From Virgibacillus_O xinjiangensis (lineage in GTDB: Bacteria; Bacillota; Bacilli; Bacillales; Amphibacillaceae), in assembly GCF_042643145.1 (NCBI RefSeq), contig NZ_JBHRSA010000042.1, positions 1 to 64,000 on the forward strand: a DNA stretch of 64,000 nucleotides, in the 5' to 3' direction. Position numbers and translations under genes: made by a program. Under the pieces are notes generated by a model. It made no database searches, was not told the DNA's origin, and saw only the letters and a program-made list of their open reading frames with translations. Position 1 is the first letter of the stretch. Each line of letters begins with the position of its first letter. Shown one piece after another: positions 59,928-64,000 of this stretch.

Positions 59928-61559
59928 TTGCTGGAGCGATTGAAACATGTATCATTACAAACCAAAATTACGGGGCTGTTGTTAAGTGTGATCATCCTGT
60001 TGATTCTGATTCTGTCGGGTTTCTTAGCATCTTCGAACATCCATCAGATCTTTTCCAATAAATATAAGCTGAGCATGCAGACCGCGCGGACGGTAGCGTT
60101 GCTGCCATCGGTGAAGGAAGCGTTGGAAGATGGGGAGGCTGCCGCATCCCTGCAGTTTCTGACCGATCAATTCAGTATGGAAAATGAAGCCGATTTCATC
60201 ATTATCCAAGATAAGGACGGCAGGATTCTGACCCATCCGGATCCAGAAAAAATAGGGGACATACATAGATTCAAAGATGGCTACAAGGCGCGGGTGTTTG
60301 GCGGCTACTATCGAATGGAATCGAATGAGTTCATCGACACTTCCATTGTAGGGATTGCGCCGATCATGTCAGAGAGCGGAAACGTCTTGGGGGTGGCCAC
60401 GGTCGGTTATGTGAAGGAGGAGATATGGAGCCTGATCCATGAACGGATCGAAGGCATTCTCTATTTTTCCCTCGTTGTCATCTTGATCGGGGCGGTGCTT
60501 GGGTATCTATTGGCACGCCATATCCGGAAGGAGTCCCTCGGCTATGAACCGCGTGAGATCGCTAAAATGTATAAAAGCAGGGACACCCTGCTTGCGTCTC
60601 TGAATGAAGGGGTGATCGCTGCGGATGAGGAGGGGAAGGTGAACCTGATCAACCGATCGGCGAGACAGCTGTTCCCGCAGAAGGGGTTTTCTGTCGGTGA
60701 GCCGATTGCTTCCTTATTGCCTGGTCTCGATTACCAGCAGGTGTATGACAGAAAGCAGGGCATGGTGAACCAGGAACTCTTCATCCATAACAAACCGTTC
60801 ATCGTAAATCTCGTTCCGATCCTGACCAATGATCAGGTCACGGGGTTGGTCGCCACCCTCCGGGATAAGACGGAGATTACCGAGATGCTGCATATGCTGT
60901 CGGAGGTACGGAGATATTCCGATGACCTGCGTGCCCAGACCCATGAATATTCCAATAAGATGCATCTCATCTATGGCATGCTGCAGCTGGGGAAATATGA
61001 CGATGTGCTGAAGGTCATCAACCAAGAGATCAGCAGCATGGACCAGATAAACCGGAACATTTTTGAACATATAGAGGATACCAATGTACAGGCGATTTTG
61101 ATCGGAAAGACCGGCCGGGCGTCAGAAAAGAAGGTGGATTTCGTGATCGACCCGGACAGCTATCTCTATCCTCTACCGCCCCATATTGAAATCAGCGACC
61201 TGATGATCATCCTCGGCAACTTGATCGATAATGCGGTGGAAGAGGTGACATCCAAGCCGGATGCCCGTGTATCTTTTGCTGCGACCGATCTCGGTGAGGA
61301 TATCATTTTTGAAATCAGTGACAATGGCAGCGGGTTGAAAGATGGGATGGTGGAGCGCGCGTTCGAGGCCGGCTATTCGACCAAGAAGAAGACCAGCAAG
61401 GAAAAAAGAGGATTCGGATTGGCCAATGTCAAATCTGCGCTCGAGAAATTGGATGGAGGAATGGAAATAGAATCCAGCTCGGAAGGTACGACTATCACGG
61501 TATATCTTCCAAAACAACCAAAAGGAGGCATCCATCATGTTGAACATCGTAATCGCTGA
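59928..61559 (+). CDS. CitA/DcuS-type sensor histidine kinase
   Basis: 543 residues. Two membrane helices (about 14-36 and 175-197) flank an extracytoplasmic PAS-like citrate-sensor domain. A cytoplasmic PAS domain follows (about 220-325: L-N-E-G-V-I-A-A-D-E-E-G-K-V-N-L-I-N). The phosphorylated His lies in R-A-Q-T-H-E-Y-S-N-K-M-H, and the ATPase domain has N-L-I-D-N-A-V-E-E and G-F-G-L-A-N-V. The start is TTG at 59928 with GGAGGGGG 7 bases upstream. It overlaps the regulator gene and precedes a tricarboxylate transporter, whose substrate it presumably senses. Confidence 0.9.
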   Translation: MLERLKHVSLQTKITGLLLSVIILLILILSGFLASSNIHQIFSNKYKLSMQTARTVALLPSVKEALEDGEAAASLQFLTDQFSMENEADFIIIQDKDGRILTHPDPEKIGDIHRFKDGYKARVFGGYYRMESNEFIDTSIVGIAPIMSESGNVLGVATVGYVKEEIWSLIHERIEGILYFSLVVILIGAVLGYLLARHIRKESLGYEPREIAKMYKSRDTLLASLNEGVIAADEEGKVNLINRSARQLFPQKGFSVGEPIASLLPGLDYQQVYDRKQGMVNQELFIHNKPFIVNLVPILTNDQVTGLVATLRDKTEITEMLHMLSEVRRYSDDLRAQTHEYSNKMHLIYGMLQLGKYDDVLKVINQEISSMDQINRNIFEHIEDTNVQAILIGKTGRASEKKVDFVIDPDSYLYPLPPHIEISDLMIILGNLIDNAVEEVTSKPDARVSFAATDLGEDIIFEISDNGSGLKDGMVERAFEAGYSTKKKTSKEKRGFGLANVKSALEKLDGGMEIESSSEGTTITVYLPKQPKGGIHHVEHRNR

Positions 61560-62223
61560 AGATGATTTCCGGATAGCGAATATCCATGAGGAATTTTTGA
61601 CGGAAATGGACGGAGTGGAAGTAGTCGGCAAGGCAATGACAGGGGAACAGACCCTGGCATTGATTGAAGAAAAGAGACCAGAGCTATTGTTGTTGGATAT
61701 CTATCTGCCGGATTACCTTGGAACCGAGTTGATCCAGGAAGCACGGAAGATCCATCACGACATGGACGTGATCATCATCACCGCAGCACATGAGAAGGAA
61801 CTGCTGGAGAAGAGCCTGCGTCAAGGGATTACCAATTATCTGATCAAACCTGTCAGCATGGAGCGGTTCCGGACAGTGATTGATGACTATCAAAAGCAGA
61901 GAGATCTGTTGGAAGGTAAGGAGCATATCGATCAGGAAACCGTCGATCAGCTCCTGTCTTCCTCTGTGCCAATGAAGCAACAGGAAGAGGAATCGCTTCC
62001 GAAAGGGATAGACAAAGTGACATTGGGTAAGGTGCGCGACATCATCGATCAGGAGGGTCGATCATGGTCGGCAGATGAAATGGGGAAGCAGATCGGCTCC
62101 TCCAGGCCGACTGCCCGCCGCTATCTGGAATACCTGGTCCAGGAGGGAGAAGCCAAAGTGGAACAGGAGTATGGGGTCATCGGCCGGCCGGAGCGCAGGT
62201 ATATCCCTGTAGCCACTCCGTGA
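61537..62223 (+). CDS. CitT/DctR-type response regulator
   Basis: 228 residues. Receiver domain: acidic pair E-D-D at 8-10, phosphorylated Asp54 in L-L-L-L-D-I-Y-L-P-D, Lys in L-I-K-P-V. The C-terminal half is the CitT-type helix-turn-helix (S-A-D-E-M-G-K-Q-I-G-S-S-R-P-T-A-R-R-Y-L-E-Y-L). Its start overlaps the kinase by 23 bases. It probably activates tctCBA from the repeats at 62221-62238. Confidence 0.9.
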   Translation: MLNIVIAEDDFRIANIHEEFLTEMDGVEVVGKAMTGEQTLALIEEKRPELLLLDIYLPDYLGTELIQEARKIHHDMDVIIITAAHEKELLEKSLRQGITNYLIKPVSMERFRTVIDDYQKQRDLLEGKEHIDQETVDQLLSSSVPMKQQEEESLPKGIDKVTLGKVRDIIDQEGRSWSADEMGKQIGSSRPTARRYLEYLVQEGEAKVEQEYGVIGRPERRYIPVATP

Positions 62224-62238
62224 ACAAAATGAACAAAA
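62221..62238 (+). promoter_or_regulatory. Direct repeat, candidate response-regulator site
   Basis: TGAACAAAA occurs twice in tandem; the first copy includes the regulator's stop codon. It lies about 30 bases upstream of the cre-like site in the tct promoter region. Confidence 0.4.
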
Positions 62239-62267
62239 ATTATTTTACCTTCAATATTTAGTATATG

Positions 62268-62283
62268 ATGAAAACGTATACAT
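62268..62283 (+). promoter_or_regulatory. CcpA cre site upstream of tctC
   Basis: ATGAAAACGTATACAT fits the cre consensus WTGNAANCGNWNNCAW at every fixed position. Its place in the promoter region predicts repression of the tricarboxylate transporter when preferred sugars are present. Confidence 0.7.
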
Positions 62284-62345
62284 AAAGAAAAATTCAGTTT
62301 ATTATTTACGCAGTCACCAAAATCTACGATAGGAGGAGTACAAGC

Positions 62346-63326
62346 ATGAAGAAATACGTAGGAATATTGCTCGTTATACTTATGGTCTTTATTGTCGGCT
62401 GTTCCGATCAAAGCAGCGGATCTGCCGAGGATTTCCCGGATGGGAATATTGAAATCATCGCACCAGCAACACCTGGAGGCGGCTGGGATGCCACAGCCAG
62501 AGCGATGCAGAAGATTTTTGATGATGAAGGATTGATCGATGCCAACATCAATGTAGCCAATAAGCCGGGAGGTGGAGGAGAAGTAGGCTGGCAGTACCTG
62601 AAGAGCCAGGATGCCCATACGATCTCCATCAATTCCAGTTTGGTTATCACCAATAACCTGTTGGGCCAAAGTGATTTGACTTTTGAAGATTTTACGCCAT
62701 TGGGAATTCTGAGTACGGAGTGGATTTCTGTTGCCGTTTCGCCGGATTCTTCGTATGACACAGGGGCACAGATCATGGAAGACTTGAAGGAAGACCCTAC
62801 TTCCCTGAAAATCGGTGTGGCTCCAAGTCTTGGAAACAATGACCACCTGTCCTTTGTACAGGCTGCCCATGAATTCGGGGTGGATGTATCCCAAGTGGAA
62901 TTCATGATCTATGAAAGCGGCGGCGACCTGCTGACTGCTCTTCTCGGCGGCCATGTGGATGTCGCTACCATGTCCGTATCCGAATCCAAAGAACAGCATT
63001 TGGCTGGAGAACTGAAAGTAGTGGCCGTGAGCTCTGAAGAGAGGGTAGAAGGTCTGGAAGAAGTAAGCACCTGGCAGGAACAAGGCGTGGACATGGTCTT
63101 CCCGCACTGGAGAGGTGTAATGGGTCCTCCTGACATGACCGAAGAGGAGATCGCCTACTGGGATGACAAGATCAGTACCATGGTAGAAACAGATGGCTGG
63201 AAGAGTGTCATGGAAAATAATGACTGGGAGCCATTCTATCATAACAGCCAGGAATCCAAAGAGTTCTTGGCAGAACAGACAGAGCAGTACGATGAACTGC
63301 TGCAGCAAGCAGGTTTGACAGACTAA
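62346..63326 (+). CDS. tctC: Tricarboxylate transporter substrate-binding lipoprotein TctC
   Basis: 326 residues with a lipoprotein signal (V-F-I-V-G-C, Cys19). The Bug/TctC fold is visible: P-A-T-P-G-G-G-W-D-A-T-A-R, V-A-N-K-P-G-G-G-G, L-L-T-A-L-L-G-G-H-V-D-V-A and P-H-W-R-G-V-M-G-P. It captures the tricarboxylate outside the cell for TctBA. AGGAGG lies 10 bases before the ATG. Confidence 0.93.
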   Translation: MKKYVGILLVILMVFIVGCSDQSSGSAEDFPDGNIEIIAPATPGGGWDATARAMQKIFDDEGLIDANINVANKPGGGGEVGWQYLKSQDAHTISINSSLVITNNLLGQSDLTFEDFTPLGILSTEWISVAVSPDSSYDTGAQIMEDLKEDPTSLKIGVAPSLGNNDHLSFVQAAHEFGVDVSQVEFMIYESGGDLLTALLGGHVDVATMSVSESKEQHLAGELKVVAVSSEERVEGLEEVSTWQEQGVDMVFPHWRGVMGPPDMTEEEIAYWDDKISTMVETDGWKSVMENNDWEPFYHNSQESKEFLAEQTEQYDELLQQAGLTD

Positions 63327-63387
63327 TCATTCAAGGGGAGTTGTCCTCCAGAACAACTCCCCATCATAGTTATTGGGAGGGATGATG

Positions 63388-63831
63388 ATGGCCAGATTTA
63401 TTGTGCCCTCATTTTTCATCATACTGGGAGTCGTTTATCTGATTCTCACGTTTGGCATGACGCGCTCGCGTGTAGGGGATCCGAATGGGCCGCTATACTT
63501 TCCACTACTGATCGGTGCGGTGTTGCTGGTGTTCAGTATCATCTATTTCATCCAGGAGTGGAAAAAGCGGAACGAGGATTTTTCTCCATTCAAGGTTCTT
63601 TTTAAAGGAAGGAGTCCTTTCCTTATCATTACCACGCTGATCATGATTTTTATCTATACGTTCCTCTTTGAACGGATCGGCTTCTTATTCTCCACAGTCA
63701 TTTTCCTTGGAGGATTGCTATTCATTGTAAACGGAACAAAGCCGTGGCTGAAAAATATTATCATCGCGGTGCTGTTTTCCGTCATTTCCTGGTACTCATT
63801 TTCCGAATTACTCAATGTAAGTTTGCCATAG
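63388..63831 (+). CDS. tctB: Tricarboxylate transporter small subunit TctB
   Basis: 147-residue membrane protein with four helices, the usual size and pattern of TctB (F-I-I-L-G-V-V-Y-L-I-L-T near the start, P-L-Y-F-P-L-L-I-G-A). Three ATG codons in a row (63382, 63385, 63388) follow GGGAGG; the third has the best spacing. Confidence 0.85.
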   Translation: MARFIVPSFFIILGVVYLILTFGMTRSRVGDPNGPLYFPLLIGAVLLVFSIIYFIQEWKKRNEDFSPFKVLFKGRSPFLIITTLIMIFIYTFLFERIGFLFSTVIFLGGLLFIVNGTKPWLKNIIIAVLFSVISWYSFSELLNVSLP

Positions 63832-63843
63832 AAAGGAGAGAGA

Positions 63844-64000
63844 ATGATGGGGGTGGATCTACAAAGTTTCATCGAAGGTCTGACGACTGCCCTTCAGCCG
63901 ATGAATTTGTTATGGGTATTTATCGGCGGATTCTTAGGGACCGTTGTCGGTATGCTGCCGGGTCTCGGTCCTGCTACAGCGGTCGCCGTGCTGATACCGA
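63844..64000 (+). CDS. tctA: Tricarboxylate transporter large subunit TctA, N-terminus
   Basis: 52 codons up to the window edge: F-I-E-G-L-T-T-A-L-Q-P-M-N-L-L-W-V-F-I-G-G-F-L-G-T-V-V-G-M-L-P-G-L-G-P-A-T-A-V-A. G-x-L-P-G-L-G-P is the TctA signature. AAAGGAG precedes two adjacent ATG codons. The rest of the roughly 500-residue permease lies beyond the window. Confidence 0.92.
   Translation, partial: MMGVDLQSFIEGLTTALQPMNLLWVFIGGFLGTVVGMLPGLGPATAVAVLIP

Noticed and set aside
62121..63308. 395-codon minus-strand frame opposite tctC
   Set aside because: Shadow of tctC and the promoter region; no motif or ribosome site.

Overview
The window is a chromosomal stretch of a spore-forming, low-GC Gram-positive bacterium, almost certainly a Bacillaceae member. 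Supporting signs are a ger-type spore germination operon (38347-42684), AbrB-like regulators, a PerR-type Fur protein, a WxL/DUF916 surface-protein pair, strong AGGAGG ribosome sites with many TTG and GTG starts, and two near-tandem copies of a repeat I recall from Bacillaceae genomes (50526-50943). I cannot assign a species. I saw no tRNA, rRNA or CRISPR array.

Layout. 1-3400: a broken symporter start, a GntR/UTRA regulator, an XRE regulator whose start codon sits in a perfect hairpin, and a DnaD-like replication protein downstream of a sigma-70-like factor. 3722-8305: a DUF1643 gene, a decayed stretch, then an AT-rich two-gene module (AAA ATPase plus an unrecognised partner). The module ends exactly where a second, diverged copy of the DUF1643 3' end and its terminator begin. 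This looks like an accessory, defence-type cargo inserted at the DUF1643 gene. 8593-14674: an aromatic-degradation cluster (XylR_N/V4R-PucR activator, flavin monooxygenase, extradiol dioxygenase, two alpha/beta hydrolases). 15043-18183: a membrane hydrolase, a ParB-like protein and AbrB-type regulators. 18364-24270: a phosphate-scavenging set of four secreted phosphoesterases and a frameshifted phnE, with PhoP-box-like repeats in the divergent promoter region. 24796-30408: a LacI-controlled sucrose PTS operon. 30867-37000: FGGY kinase, serine recombinase, DUF2935, PerR, alcohol dehydrogenase and SDR genes. 37182-44551: DUF3231, the germination operon, an MBL hydrolase and an amidohydrolase. 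44828-50520: a TPP-riboswitch-controlled thiazole operon (tenI thiO thiS thiG thiF) followed by galactitol-type PTS IIC and IIB. 51054-53867: an M20 amidohydrolase with two membrane proteins. 54563-64000: WxL pair, DUF72, a TetR/MFS pair with a shared operator, and a citrate-type two-component system next to a tctCBA tricarboxylate transporter cut by the right edge.

Two things stand out as possibly undescribed. One is the two-gene ATPase module bracketed by diverged DUF1643 3' ends. The other is a dispersed family of GC-rich arrays with a 21-bp period and a CACTCGGGC-like core, found at six intergenic places (14700, 30487, 35653, 37132, 44712 and 59541). All motif and homology calls come from reading the sequence and from memory of the families; no database search or folding program was run.
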